Assembly (NCBI GenBank): GCA_029975965.1 | Contig: JARKOV010000076.1 | Span: 34,568-98,567 of the forward strand | Direction of reading: 5' to 3' | DNA from: Anaerolinea sp. | GTDB lineage: Bacteria > Chloroflexota > Anaerolineae > Anaerolineales > Anaerolineaceae | Length of the DNA stretch: 64,000 bases | Part shown: positions 16,534 to 25,549 of the stretch, piece by piece | How positions within the stretch are numbered: the stretch's first letter is position 1 | How the letters are laid out: the number at the start of each line of letters is the position of its first letter | Made by a program: the position numbers and the translations under genes | The notes under the pieces: model-generated | The model's input: only the letters and a program-made list of their open reading frames with translations | What the model was told of the DNA's origin: nothing | Database searches by the model: none

Positions 16534-17511
16534 TCATTCGGAAGTGCCAGACAGGCTGTCCTGGTATTGGCTGGCAAACAGCGCCGGGCTTCCTCCGGTA
16601 TGCCAAAAGAGCACCGTTTCTCCAGCCTTGAAAAAGCCCTTGCGCGCCAGGTCGATCATCGCGCCGGCGGCACGACCGGTGTACACCGGGTCGAGCAACA
16701 ACCCGGCGTGAGAGGCAAACAGGCGGATAGCCTCCCGTTCCAGGTCGCCCATTACGCCATAGCCCTTCCCCAGGTAATCATCGTTGATCAAAATTTCGTC
16801 CGGCTGCAGGCCAATTTCCAGGTTTAAATGCTCCGCCGTTCCGTTTGTCAGCCGGTGGACGATCTCACGCAGCTCCGGTTCATGGCGGTCGATGCTGATC
16901 CCCAACAAGCGACCCTCGAAGGAGAATGCCTTGGTCCCCAATGCAAGTCCGGCTTGCGTTCCTCCTGAAGAAGAAGCGACCACGACCCAATCCACCCGAT
17001 CTGAACCCAATTGCTCGATCAGCTCGGCGAAGGCATCGTAATATCCTGCCGAACCGATCTCGTTCGATGCGCCAAGCGGGATCAAGTAAGGCCGGCGACC
17101 CTGTTCCCAGGCTTGTTGAAAAACCTGGTCCAGCTTGGCAGCCCGCTCGGTTGAGCTGGTGTAAACGATTTCGGCGCCCAGCAGGTCATCCAGAAGCAAG
17201 TTTCCGGAAGCAATATCCGGCTTTATACCCGAAACCACCAGGATGCAGTCCAACCCATAGCGTGCGGCAACCGCGGCGGTCTGCCTGCAATGGTTCGATT
17301 GAACCGCGCCGGTGGTGACCAGCGTCTTTGCACCGGCTGCCAGAGCAGCCGCCAGCACAAACTCCAATTTGCGGGTTTTATTGCCGCCCATAGCCAACCC
17401 GGTCAGGTCGTCGCGTTTGACCAGCAAGCGCAGACCACCCAATGCAGCGCCCAGGCGTGGGTATGACTCGATCGGGGTCGGGAGATGGGCAAAACGGATG
17501 CGAGGGATCAT
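16534..17511 (-). CDS. dcyD: D-cysteine desulfhydrase / ACC deaminase-family PLP enzyme
   Basis: This fold-type II PLP enzyme (325 aa) has the PLP lysine region MGGNKTRKLEFVL (about 41-53), TTGAVQSNHCRQTAAVAARYG, and the phosphate-binding SSSGGTQAGLALG. Members split D-cysteine to pyruvate, H2S and ammonia, or open 1-aminocyclopropane-1-carboxylate. The N-terminal LPTPIE favours the desulfhydrase branch but does not prove it. The ATG overlaps the stop of the upstream FemAB gene by 4 nt (ATGA), making it the last gene of the polysaccharide operon. The 2-aminoacrylate it would release is a RidA substrate, and a ridA gene lies at the head of the same run. Confidence 0.88.
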   Translation of the reverse strand: MIPRIRFAHLPTPIESYPRLGAALGGLRLLVKRDDLTGLAMGGNKTRKLEFVLAAALAAGAKTLVTTGAVQSNHCRQTAAVAARYGLDCILVVSGIKPDIASGNLLLDDLLGAEIVYTSSTERAAKLDQVFQQAWEQGRRPYLIPLGASNEIGSAGYYDAFAELIEQLGSDRVDWVVVASSSGGTQAGLALGTKAFSFEGRLLGISIDRHEPELREIVHRLTNGTAEHLNLEIGLQPDEILINDDYLGKGYGVMGDLEREAIRLFASHAGLLLDPVYTGRAAGAMIDLARKGFFKAGETVLFWHTGGSPALFASQYQDSLSGTSE

Positions 17512-18632
17512 AGGGACACCTCCTGGCGGGTGCGCGCTTTCCCTCGCGCACGCATCACATCCAATAAACGTGGTAATAACCGGGTATACAGGCGGAAGAA
17601 AGTTGGCCGGCAGGGAAAATCATAGGCGCCGATGGTGCAGATAACCTCACCACCCAGGCCTTCTTTGAAGCGGAAAACGCCCCACATCGAATCGTTCTCG
17701 TCGAACACGTCGGGCGCTCCCCAAAGGTCATAGGACAGCGCGCCTTTTTCCTTTGCTATACGCATCGCTTCCCATTGAAGCAAGTAATTCGGCATCCGAT
17801 CCCGGTGAATTTCCCGCGACATGCCATACAGATACCAGGCACGTTGCGCATACACGAACAATACCAGCCCGGCAACCGGCTCGCCTTCCACCTCCGCCAC
17901 TAACGGGAAACACATGCCTGCCCGGGTGAAGGTGTCCCACACCTTTTGGTAATAATTTGCCGGGCGGATGGTAAATCCATCGCGCAAGGCTGTCTCTGCA
18001 TACATGCGATAGAGCAGTCCAAAATCTGCTGCGGACCCGTGGCGCACCGTCACCCCTTTTCGCTCGGCCAGGCGAAGGTTATAACGAGTTTTCTGCTTCA
18101 TCCTGCTCAGCCAATCCGCTTCCAAACCACGTAAATCCAGCACCACGGTATTGCGGAACTGGACCTGTTCATCTGAATAGAGCCAGCCGCGTCTCCGCAA
18201 GTCTTCCAGCGCCTTTACACCCACGAGGTCGCTGGATGCACCTTGAGAGCCGGGAATTCCATACCCCAGAACCACCTCGGGGTCGATTTTTATGAAAATC
18301 GCCCCCGATTGCCGTGCCAGGCGCTGGAGATCGTCCAGGACCTGGCTACGCAGTGCGTCCGAGTCCCAATCCAGCAGGGGACCGCGAGGTGTGTACATCA
18401 CGCTCAAGTTGGGCGAAAATGGGCCAATCTGCAGCGGTCTTTGCAAAACCATCGCCGCCGCCAGCACCTCACCCTTTTCCCCTCTCCACAGCAGGGGTAG
18501 CGCCCGCCAGCCAACGGCAGCCTTTACATCTGCCCATTCACAGGTCTGCAAGATGTGCGCACCGGGCAACCCGGCAATCAGCCGGTTCCAATCCGATAAG
18601 TTCGGCGCTGAATCAAGAATATAAGGGGCCAT
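17508..18632 (-). CDS. FemAB-family peptidyl or aminoacyl transferase (second copy)
   Basis: This two-GNAT-fold protein has an N-terminal HILQTCEWADVKAAVGWRALPLL, MYTPRGPLLD, the diagnostic RMKQKTRYNLRLAERKGV motif (about 170-190) and a late MPNYLLQWEAMRIAKEKGALSYDLWGAPD. FemA/FemB/FmhB proteins add amino acids from aminoacyl-tRNA to peptidoglycan side chains; related bacterial proteins act in exopolysaccharide clusters. The ATG at 18632 begins one base after the upstream TGA; a TTG three codons earlier overlaps it. It is clearly homologous to its upstream neighbour, so the two are a tandem duplication. Confidence 0.9.
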   Translation of the reverse strand: MAPYILDSAPNLSDWNRLIAGLPGAHILQTCEWADVKAAVGWRALPLLWRGEKGEVLAAAMVLQRPLQIGPFSPNLSVMYTPRGPLLDWDSDALRSQVLDDLQRLARQSGAIFIKIDPEVVLGYGIPGSQGASSDLVGVKALEDLRRRGWLYSDEQVQFRNTVVLDLRGLEADWLSRMKQKTRYNLRLAERKGVTVRHGSAADFGLLYRMYAETALRDGFTIRPANYYQKVWDTFTRAGMCFPLVAEVEGEPVAGLVLFVYAQRAWYLYGMSREIHRDRMPNYLLQWEAMRIAKEKGALSYDLWGAPDVFDENDSMWGVFRFKEGLGGEVICTIGAYDFPCRPTFFRLYTRLLPRLLDVMRARGKARTRQEVSL

Positions 18633-18633
18633 C

Positions 18634-19620
18634 TCAGTCAATCCCGCGCCTTTTCGCCCACCAGCGGTACATCCAAAACAGGGGCGAGATCAACGGCTTC
18701 TCATAGGTCGGCGCGGCGCGTCTCAGTTCACCCCCAAACCCGCGCTTAAAGCGGTACACGCCCCACAGGTCTTCGTGGCGCTGCTCGAATTGGGCTTCGA
18801 GCACCGCTTCCTCTTCGTCAGGCACACCCCATAGATCGTAGGACACGCAGCCCCTCGAAACCGCCCAGGCCATCGCCTGCCATTGCAGCAGGTAGGCCGG
18901 CATGCGGTTGCGCTCTTCGTCATTCGACGCCCCATAAAAGTACCAGCTTCGCTCTCCGCGCGCAAAAACCATCAACCCGGCCAGCGGACGGTCATTGTAA
19001 GTGGCGATGAACAGCTCGGCTTCTCCCCGCGGGTGGAACAATTCGTAGGCGCGACGGTAATAGTCGAGGCTGTGGACGCCGAACCGGTCGCGCTCACCGG
19101 TCTGGCGCATCAACGCGTAAAACTGGGTTAGATCCTCTGAGGGGCGAACGATCACCTCTTTGCGCTCGGCCAGACGGATGTTGTAACGGGTTTTTTGCTT
19201 CATCCGTTCCAACCAATCATCCGGCGAGCCTCTCAAATCGATCACGATCGTCCGGCGTGGCTGCACAGGGACACCATCGGAGTGGAACCCTGCCAATTGA
19301 TATTCCAACCCGGGCTCACCCTCCCAGGCATCCGGCTCGACTTTTAACAAAATCGCGCGGTGTTTACGGCAAAGGCGCTCGACTTCTGCCCATAATTCCC
19401 TCCAGTCAGGACCAACCGGCCCTTTCGGGATGTAAGCCAGGCTAAAGCCGGCGGGCAGGCTGCGAAACAACACCTGCGCTCCTGTCACCCCACAAGCCAC
19501 CCGTTCCGGCTGCCAGCCAAAGTGCGATTTCAATTCACCCCAGGCCGCGCTCTGCAGAAGATGCGCATTGGGGTGACCACGCAGAAATTCTTCCCACTCG
19601 CTGGCGGATAACCTTGCCAT
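18634..19620 (-). CDS. FemAB-family peptidyl or aminoacyl transferase (first copy)
   Basis: The 328-residue protein has the same domain order as the next gene: HLLQSAAWGELKSHFGWQPE, YIPKGPVGPD, RMKQKTRYNIRLAERKEV, ARGERSWYFYGASNDEERNRMPAYLLQW, and DLWGVPDEEE. The shared but diverged motifs point to an old tandem duplication with two acceptors or two residues added in turn. Its ATG overlaps the TAA of the dehydratase gene by one base (TAATG). No signal peptide is present, so it is cytosolic, acting on membrane-linked precursors. Confidence 0.9.
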   Translation of the reverse strand: MARLSASEWEEFLRGHPNAHLLQSAAWGELKSHFGWQPERVACGVTGAQVLFRSLPAGFSLAYIPKGPVGPDWRELWAEVERLCRKHRAILLKVEPDAWEGEPGLEYQLAGFHSDGVPVQPRRTIVIDLRGSPDDWLERMKQKTRYNIRLAERKEVIVRPSEDLTQFYALMRQTGERDRFGVHSLDYYRRAYELFHPRGEAELFIATYNDRPLAGLMVFARGERSWYFYGASNDEERNRMPAYLLQWQAMAWAVSRGCVSYDLWGVPDEEEAVLEAQFEQRHEDLWGVYRFKRGFGGELRRAAPTYEKPLISPLFWMYRWWAKRRGID

Positions 19621-21527
19621 TAATCGATGGAAGTCAATTCGGGAGGTGGGCTGCGGCGGATCGCTGAGTAAGGAACGAGCTCGTCTAAGATTGTGATGAT
19701 GGTCTGCGCATCGCCCTCTTGCGCCAGCCGCACCAGCTCTTCTACCAGGTTGCGCAGCGCTTCGCCGCCGATATCCAGGTGTTGCCCGTCCAGGCGGTAG
19801 ATGTCTGGGTGAACTGTCTTCTGATAGGGGTCGCCTTCATCCCACAAATCTTCGCTCAGCTTTTCACCCGGGCGAATGCCGGTGAACACGATTTCGATGT
19901 CTTTTCCCGGTTCCAGCCCAGACAGTCGGATGAGGTCTTCCGCCAGGTCAAGGATGCGCACCTGCTCGCCCATGTTCAACACAAACGTCTCGCCCCCCTT
20001 GCCCATCGTCGCCACCTGGAGCACCAGGTGAACCGCCTCAGGGATGGTCATGAAATACCGCCGCATGTCTGGGTGTGTGACCGTGACCGGTCCGCCGCGG
20101 GCAATCTGGCTCTTGAAGAGCGGGACCACGCTGCCACGGCTACCCAGCACGTTGCCAAAACGCACCACCGAGTAAGCGCGCCCGGAGCGCTCCGCCGCGT
20201 CGGTGACGATCATTTCTGCTACCCGCTTGGTCGCGCCCATCACGTTGGCCGGGCGAATAGCTTTGTCGGTCGAGATCATCACCAGCCGCTGCACATCCGC
20301 CTCGAGCGCCGCGCTGACCACATTCAACGTGCCGAGGATGTTATTGGAGATGGCCTCCTCGACGTTGGATTCCATCAACGGCACGTGCTTGTGCGCCGCG
20401 GCGTGGAAAACGATATCGGGATGGTGACGGGTGAAGATCGAGCGAATGCGCGGGTAATCGCGCACATCGGCGATCACCGGACGCACGAGCAGCATCGAGA
20501 AATTCTCGCGCATTTCCAGCATCGTCTCAAAGATGCTGTTCTCGCCGTGACCGAGAACGATCAACTCAGATGGCCCCCAACGAGCGATCTGGCGGCACAA
20601 TTCACGACCGATCGACCCACCTGCGCCGGTGACCAGCACCACGCGTCCCCCAATCGTCGCCCCGACCAGGTCTTCCTGGATGTGCACCGGCTCTCGGCGC
20701 AGCAGGTCGGCGATCTCCACCTCGCGCAGGCGGCTGACGCTCACCTTGCCGCCCAGCAATTCGTAAATTCCCGGCATCGTGCGGAATGGAATCCCCTTGG
20801 CATGGCAGGCATCGGCCACCAGGCGCACCACCCGGCCGGGCGCGGACGGAATGGCAATCACCACCTGGTCGGCGTTGGTCTGGTTGAGCACCCGGTTCAG
20901 ATCGCTCAAGGTGCCGACCACCGGGATGCCATAAATCTGCTGTTTTTGCTTGGCGGGGTTATCGTCTAGAAAACCGATAGGGGTGAGATAAAGTTGGGGG
21001 TTCTTCTGCAGCTCGCGAACCACCAGCGCGCCCGCATCTCCGGCGCCGATGATCAGCGCTTTCTGCGTCCGCCGCTGGTCCAACCCGGAATGGATCGCCT
21101 GGTTGACCCGGTTCTCCGCCAGCAAGCGGATCACAAAGCGCAGCCCACCTGCCAGCACGACCGAGAGGAAAAAATCGAACACCAGCACAGGGCGAGGAAA
21201 TCCCACGAACAGGCGCAAGGAAGCCAGGGCGACCATCACCGCCGAGAGCAACACCGATGAAGTGGCCACGGCGGCGACGATCAGCACCAACTCGCGCGTG
21301 CTGGCGTAAAGCCACATGCGCCGGTACATCCCAAAGAAGTAGTACACAGCCGGCTTGATGATCAGGGCGGCCCCAGCCATCCAATAAGCCGAAGGCAGGT
21401 AAAAGAAGAACAGGTTCCCTAACTCAAAGCGTAGCGCATAACTGCCCAACACCGACAATACGATCAGGAACAAATCGCCTATCAATAAGTACCGGTTGCG
21501 AATACTGGGCACAGGTTTCGATTTCAT
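19620..21527 (-). CDS. CapD/WbpM/PglF-like nucleotide-sugar dehydratase, membrane-bound
   Basis: There are four N-terminal membrane segments (about residues 10-125), then a CoA-binding-like Rossmann domain (ALIIGAGDAGALVVRELQ), then the SDR catalytic domain (VLVTGAGGSIGRELCRQIARWGPSELIVLGHGE from about 297). The active-site region reads MISTDKAIRPANVMGATKRVAE, with Met where classical SDRs have Tyr, as in WbpM/PglF 4,6-dehydratases. It probably converts a UDP-N-acetylhexosamine to the 4-keto-6-deoxy sugar, giving the first sugar for the lipid-linked glycan made by the neighbouring genes. It is 6 nt behind the glycosylphosphotransferase gene. Confidence 0.93.
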   Translation of the reverse strand: MKSKPVPSIRNRYLLIGDLFLIVLSVLGSYALRFELGNLFFFYLPSAYWMAGAALIIKPAVYYFFGMYRRMWLYASTRELVLIVAAVATSSVLLSAVMVALASLRLFVGFPRPVLVFDFFLSVVLAGGLRFVIRLLAENRVNQAIHSGLDQRRTQKALIIGAGDAGALVVRELQKNPQLYLTPIGFLDDNPAKQKQQIYGIPVVGTLSDLNRVLNQTNADQVVIAIPSAPGRVVRLVADACHAKGIPFRTMPGIYELLGGKVSVSRLREVEIADLLRREPVHIQEDLVGATIGGRVVLVTGAGGSIGRELCRQIARWGPSELIVLGHGENSIFETMLEMRENFSMLLVRPVIADVRDYPRIRSIFTRHHPDIVFHAAAHKHVPLMESNVEEAISNNILGTLNVVSAALEADVQRLVMISTDKAIRPANVMGATKRVAEMIVTDAAERSGRAYSVVRFGNVLGSRGSVVPLFKSQIARGGPVTVTHPDMRRYFMTIPEAVHLVLQVATMGKGGETFVLNMGEQVRILDLAEDLIRLSGLEPGKDIEIVFTGIRPGEKLSEDLWDEGDPYQKTVHPDIYRLDGQHLDIGGEALRNLVEELVRLAQEGDAQTIITILDELVPYSAIRRSPPPELTSID

Positions 21528-21533
21528 CTCGAC

Positions 21534-22943
21534 TCACTGACCTTTCAGGCCAATCACGGTGCCAATCGTGCGTAATAAGATAAGAAAATCCAGGCCAAGG
21601 TTGCGATGCTTGATGTAATACAGATCATACTCCAATTTGACCCCCGTATCTTCTACGGTTGCCGCATAACCGAAATTCACCTGCGCCCATCCCGAAATGC
21701 CCGGTTTGACCAAGAGCCGCGCCCGGTAGAATGGCACGCGCGTCTGCAATTGCTCGACCAGCTCGTTGCGCTCGGCGCGTGGACCCACCAGGCTCATCTC
21801 GCCGCGCAGCACGTTGATAAATTGAGGCAGCTCATCGAGGTGGCTTTTGCGCAGGAAGCGCCCCACGCGGGTGATGCGCTCGTCGTTCTCTGTCGTCACC
21901 CTGACTTTGGCGTCGTTTTCTGATTCGTTGCGCATCGTGCGGAATTTGATGATCGTGTATTGTTTTCCGTTCAGGCCCAGCCGGTTCTGCGTAAAAATCA
22001 CCGGCGAGCCTGAATCCAGCAAGATCACCAGCGAGATGAAGGGGAATAAAATAATTGTGATGAGCGTTCCGATCAGTCCACCCACAATATCGATCAGGCG
22101 TTTGACCATTTCATATAGACCACTGGCATGCGCCTGGTCAACAAACGAGCGCAAGATCCAGTCCGATTGCAGGAGGAATATGGGTACCCGGCCGAGTAAG
22201 CGTTCATAGGTGGTCGGCATGGTGGAAATTTCGACCCCTTTTTCTTCGACCTCCAACAACGCAGAAAACAGCTCTGGCCGCACCTGGTTCGAAATCGCCA
22301 GGATCACGTCCGATACTGCGTGCGCATCGATGGCGTCCAACAGGTTATCCCACCCGCCGAGAACCGGATATCCTTCGACCATGGTGCTCTTCTTTTCAGG
22401 GTCATCATCGATATAGCCCACGATCGCAAACGGGTGTGGATTCGTTTCGTTGATGATGCGCGCCATGGTCGAACCGGCACGCCCTGCCCCGACAATCAAC
22501 ACGCGGCGCAAGAATTCATGCGCGGTAAAGATGGAAATGTAGAGGTACCGCCAGAGCAGCATCAGCACGGCACTCGCGACGACAAAGACAGCCACGCCCA
22601 CCCTGGGCATCGAATCCGGCGGCGCGATGAAGAAAATGAACAGGTACAAAACCAGGCTTACCCCGGCGGAAAGCAAAACTCCCTTGAGCGTTTCGTCTCT
22701 GCGCCCGGCGCGCCGCAGTTCGTACATCTCCACGTTCAACAACAACCAGGCAAACGGGAGCAGGTAAAACCAGGAGGGGATGCGCTCGATCAACAGCTCG
22801 CGCGAGACATCCAGCCAGTCTCTCTGTCCCCAGGCAATCAGCGCGATGACCAGCGCCAGCCAGGCTACGACAAAATCGCCCACGAGTAATATTAACCGGC
22901 GCTCTTCCGGGCGCATTCGCCAACGATAGGTGCGTTGATCCAT
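21534..22943 (-). CDS. Polyprenyl-phosphate glycosylphosphotransferase (WbaP/CpsE type)
   Basis: This is a 469-residue polytopic protein. The N-terminal half has four membrane segments and a Rossmann-like domain (VLIVGAGRAGSTMARIINE). After a membrane hairpin near residue 285 comes the bacterial sugar transferase domain: KFRTMRNESE, ENDERITRVGRFLRKSHLDELPQFINVLRGEMSLVGPRAE (catalytic Asp-Glu) and PGISGWAQVNFGY. It moves a sugar-1-phosphate from UDP-sugar to undecaprenyl phosphate, starting repeat-unit assembly at the inner face of the membrane. A GAGGAAAT Shine-Dalgarno precedes the ATG, and 7 nt separate it from the GT2 gene. Confidence 0.95.
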   Translation of the reverse strand: MDQRTYRWRMRPEERRLILLVGDFVVAWLALVIALIAWGQRDWLDVSRELLIERIPSWFYLLPFAWLLLNVEMYELRRAGRRDETLKGVLLSAGVSLVLYLFIFFIAPPDSMPRVGVAVFVVASAVLMLLWRYLYISIFTAHEFLRRVLIVGAGRAGSTMARIINETNPHPFAIVGYIDDDPEKKSTMVEGYPVLGGWDNLLDAIDAHAVSDVILAISNQVRPELFSALLEVEEKGVEISTMPTTYERLLGRVPIFLLQSDWILRSFVDQAHASGLYEMVKRLIDIVGGLIGTLITIILFPFISLVILLDSGSPVIFTQNRLGLNGKQYTIIKFRTMRNESENDAKVRVTTENDERITRVGRFLRKSHLDELPQFINVLRGEMSLVGPRAERNELVEQLQTRVPFYRARLLVKPGISGWAQVNFGYAATVEDTGVKLEYDLYYIKHRNLGLDFLILLRTIGTVIGLKGQ

Positions 22944-22950
22944 TCGGACG

Positions 22951-23943
22951 CTATTTCCTCAGAATACTCCACAACAAACCACTGCCCCACGAAAAATGCA
23001 TCACGGCAATCGCCAGAGGCATCCCCACCAGCACCGCCGGATCCTTCCGCTCTATCGCCACGGGGAGGCTCCCGGCGATCAGTATCAGCAGGTATAACCC
23101 TGCTCCAACCCCGAACAAGATTCGTGCCGGCTCCCACAGCAAACTGGTCATCGCCAGGATACCGGCTCCCAGAACAAACAGCGGCGGCAACGCCTGTCGC
23201 CAGCGCAGCGTTTGTGGATAGCGGCGCAGCATGCGCCACTTCCAGTAGCCATAACGCCAATATTGCTTCGCCAGGGCGACCAGGTTGGAACGAGCATAAT
23301 AAACCGAGCGAATTCGAGGATCCAGCCAGATCCTCCCGCCATTTTGGCGCAGGCGGGCATTCAGCTCATAGTCTTCGTTGGTCAGCAACGACTCGTCAAA
23401 CAAGCCAATCCGTTCGAGGGTCTCCCGCCGAAACGATCCGAAAGGCACGGTATCCACCAAAGCCGGCTCGCTCGTGAAACGATAAAATGCATCTCCGACG
23501 CCCAGCGGATGCGCCGCGGCAGCCGCAATCGAGCGCGCGATCCATCCATCACCGCCAGGCCGGATATCCCACACGCCGCCCACATTCTCGCCTATCCCGC
23601 TCAAATGGGCTTCCACGCAGCGCTGGACATAATCGACAGCCGGCTCCGAATGGGCATCCAGACGAACCAGCAGGCTGCCTCGCGAGGCTTCTATCGCCCT
23701 GTTCAAGCCACTGGGAATGGCACGCTTCCGGTTATCGACAATCCGCACCGACAGGTCGGGATTCTCAGCTTGAAATTGGCTCACCACCTCGCGCGTGCGG
23801 TCGGTTGACATGCCATCCGCCAGGATCACCTCGAGATTCTCGCGAGGATAGGACTGGCGGTAGATCGCTTGCAGCAACAGGCGAATCGTCTTCTGCTCAT
23901 TATAACAAGGCACAATGATCGAAACGAGCGGGGTCGAATTCAT
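22951..23943 (-). CDS. Family 2 glycosyltransferase
   Basis: The GT-A fold starts at VSIIVPCYNEQKTIRLLLQAI and includes ADGMSTDRTREVV, LVRLDAHSEP (DxD-type metal site) and DESLLTNEDYELNARLRQNGG (acceptor and base region). Two or three C-terminal membrane segments follow from about residue 255 (LFVLGAGILAMTSLLW, LYLLILIAGSLPVAI). It is a membrane-associated enzyme that adds sugar to a lipid-linked acceptor in the polysaccharide pathway. The start lacks a strong Shine-Dalgarno, and 27 nt separate it from ridA upstream. Confidence 0.93.
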   Translation of the reverse strand: MNSTPLVSIIVPCYNEQKTIRLLLQAIYRQSYPRENLEVILADGMSTDRTREVVSQFQAENPDLSVRIVDNRKRAIPSGLNRAIEASRGSLLVRLDAHSEPAVDYVQRCVEAHLSGIGENVGGVWDIRPGGDGWIARSIAAAAAHPLGVGDAFYRFTSEPALVDTVPFGSFRRETLERIGLFDESLLTNEDYELNARLRQNGGRIWLDPRIRSVYYARSNLVALAKQYWRYGYWKWRMLRRYPQTLRWRQALPPLFVLGAGILAMTSLLWEPARILFGVGAGLYLLILIAGSLPVAIERKDPAVLVGMPLAIAVMHFSWGSGLLWSILRK

Positions 23944-23970
23944 CCGAGCCGGTCTGGTTCCGGAGCAGAG

Positions 23971-24405
23971 CTACCCGCAAGAACAATCGCAGTCGCAACC
24001 GCAGGAACACGGCGCCAGGGCAATCGCTTCGATCTCGACCGCAGCCCCGCGAGGCAGAGCGCCGACTTGAAATGCAGAGCGGGCAGGGGGATTGGCGACG
24101 AAAAACTCGGCATACACGCCATTCATCGCTTGAAAGTCATTGATATCGCGTAAGAATACCGTGGCTTTCACCACCTGATCGAGGCTCGTGCCCGCCGCCT
24201 CTAATAATTTCTGGATATTGCGCAACGCCTGTTTCGTCTCGGCCTCGATCCCGCCTTCGACCACATTGCCGGTCGCCGGGTCGATTCCCAACTGACCAGC
24301 GACGAACACCAATCCTCCGCCTTTCACAGCCGGCGAATAGGGACCGAGCGCTTTGGGCGCCTTTTCAGATGTGTAAATCCGCTTCTCTTGACAGGAACAA
24401 GCCAT
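23971..24405 (-). CDS. ridA: RidA (YjgF/UK114) family deaminase with cysteine-rich ends
   Basis: The core is a normal RidA chain: GPYSPAVKGGGLVFVAGQLGIDPATG, QALRNIQKLLEAAGTSLDQVVKATVFL, the catalytic Arg in NPPARSAFQVGALPRGA and VEIEAIAL. RidA hydrolyses reactive enamines and imines such as 2-aminoacrylate. Both ends are unusual: the N-terminus reads MACSCQEKR and the C-terminus ends APCSCGCDCDCSCG, with seven cysteines in fourteen residues, a likely metal or redox site not part of normal RidA. The ATG at 24405 follows AGAGGTG; a frame three codons longer is possible. It is the first gene before the polysaccharide genes. Confidence 0.9.
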   Translation of the reverse strand: MACSCQEKRIYTSEKAPKALGPYSPAVKGGGLVFVAGQLGIDPATGNVVEGGIEAETKQALRNIQKLLEAAGTSLDQVVKATVFLRDINDFQAMNGVYAEFFVANPPARSAFQVGALPRGAAVEIEAIALAPCSCGCDCDCSCG

Positions 24406-24526
24406 TCTTTTCACCTCTTTTTCTTTGATTCTAATCCAAATACGAAAATTCGGTGTTGGCGGAGTCGATCACCCACCAACACCTGTATCCTCGCTGGAAG
24501 ACCTGGCATTCGCCAACCAACCAGGC

Positions 24527-25540
24527 TCAATAATGCAACTCCGATTTGCTGGTGAGTCGCTTGCGGAATATCCAATACGTCCAGCCCTGGTAAGCCAGCA
24601 CCACCGGCACCAGGACGAGCGCGACAATCGACATGATTCGCAAGGTGTATTCGCTGGATGAGGCGTTGTAAATGGTCAGGCTGTAAGCCGGATCGATGCT
24701 GGAAACCATCACCCGCGGATAAAGCACCATAAAGATCGTCGCCGCAGAAAAGACGATCGCCAGTGTGGTTAAGAGGAAAGACCACCCGCTACGCCTCTGT
24801 TTGATGAAGTACCCGGCAGCAAGCAGCGCAATCGATGAGCCGATCGGGACAGGTCCGGGATTGATGCCCAATTGCTGCAAAATATCGGTGAAAAAGTACA
24901 TGGCGACGACAAACACAACCAGGATGACCAGCGTGGGAGACCAGAGCTTCCAGGCCATGTCCTCAGCCGACTTGCGCAAATCGTCGGTGGTTTTCAAGCT
25001 GAGGAATACGGCGCCGTGCAAGGTGAATCCGAACAAGGAGACCAGCCCACCGACCAAAGCCAACGGGTTCAACAGGTTCCAGAACCCGCCAACATACATC
25101 ATATTGGCATCGATTGGCACGCCGCGGATGAAGTTGGTGAAGGCCACTCCCAATAAAAGGGCCGGGACCGCGCTTCCGACAAAGATCGCCCCATCCCATA
25201 ATGCCCGCCAGCGTGGGTGATCGTCTTTCCCGCGAAATTCGAAAGCCACCCCGCGGAAGATCAACGCGACCAGAATCAGGAACAGAGGCAGGTAAAAACC
25301 GCTGAAAAGGGTCGCATACCAGTTTGGGAAAGCGGCAAAGGTGGCCCCGCCCGCTGTGATCAACCAGACTTCATTCCCATCCCAATGTGGCCCGATGGTA
25401 TTAATCATCATCCGGCGTTTCAGGTCGTCCTTGCCCAGGAAAGGGAGCAGGATGCCGACCCCCAGGTCAAAACCTTCGAGGACAAAATAACCGATATACA
25501 GCACAGCGATCAGGACAAACCATAACGTGTTCAGATCCAT
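24527..25540 (-). CDS. cydB: Cytochrome bd ubiquinol oxidase subunit II
   Basis: This 337-residue protein has eight to nine membrane segments and the CydB signatures GYFVLEGFDLGVGILLPFLG, TIGPHWDGNEVWLITAGGATFAAFPNWYATLFSGFYLPLFLILVALIFRGVAFEFRGK. It pairs with CydA to form the high-affinity bd quinol oxidase in the cytoplasmic membrane. TAGGAGGTC stands in front of the ATG. It directly follows cydA, with no cydX-like ORF evident after it. Confidence 0.97.
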   Translation of the reverse strand: MDLNTLWFVLIAVLYIGYFVLEGFDLGVGILLPFLGKDDLKRRMMINTIGPHWDGNEVWLITAGGATFAAFPNWYATLFSGFYLPLFLILVALIFRGVAFEFRGKDDHPRWRALWDGAIFVGSAVPALLLGVAFTNFIRGVPIDANMMYVGGFWNLLNPLALVGGLVSLFGFTLHGAVFLSLKTTDDLRKSAEDMAWKLWSPTLVILVVFVVAMYFFTDILQQLGINPGPVPIGSSIALLAAGYFIKQRRSGWSFLLTTLAIVFSAATIFMVLYPRVMVSSIDPAYSLTIYNASSSEYTLRIMSIVALVLVPVVLAYQGWTYWIFRKRLTSKSELHY

Positions 25541-25549
25541 GTTGACCTC

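Noticed and set aside
19719..20969. 416-codon open frame on the plus strand
   Set aside because: It lies wholly antisense to the well-supported CapD-like dehydratase; composition is His/Arg-rich, typical of a shadow frame in GC-rich DNA.
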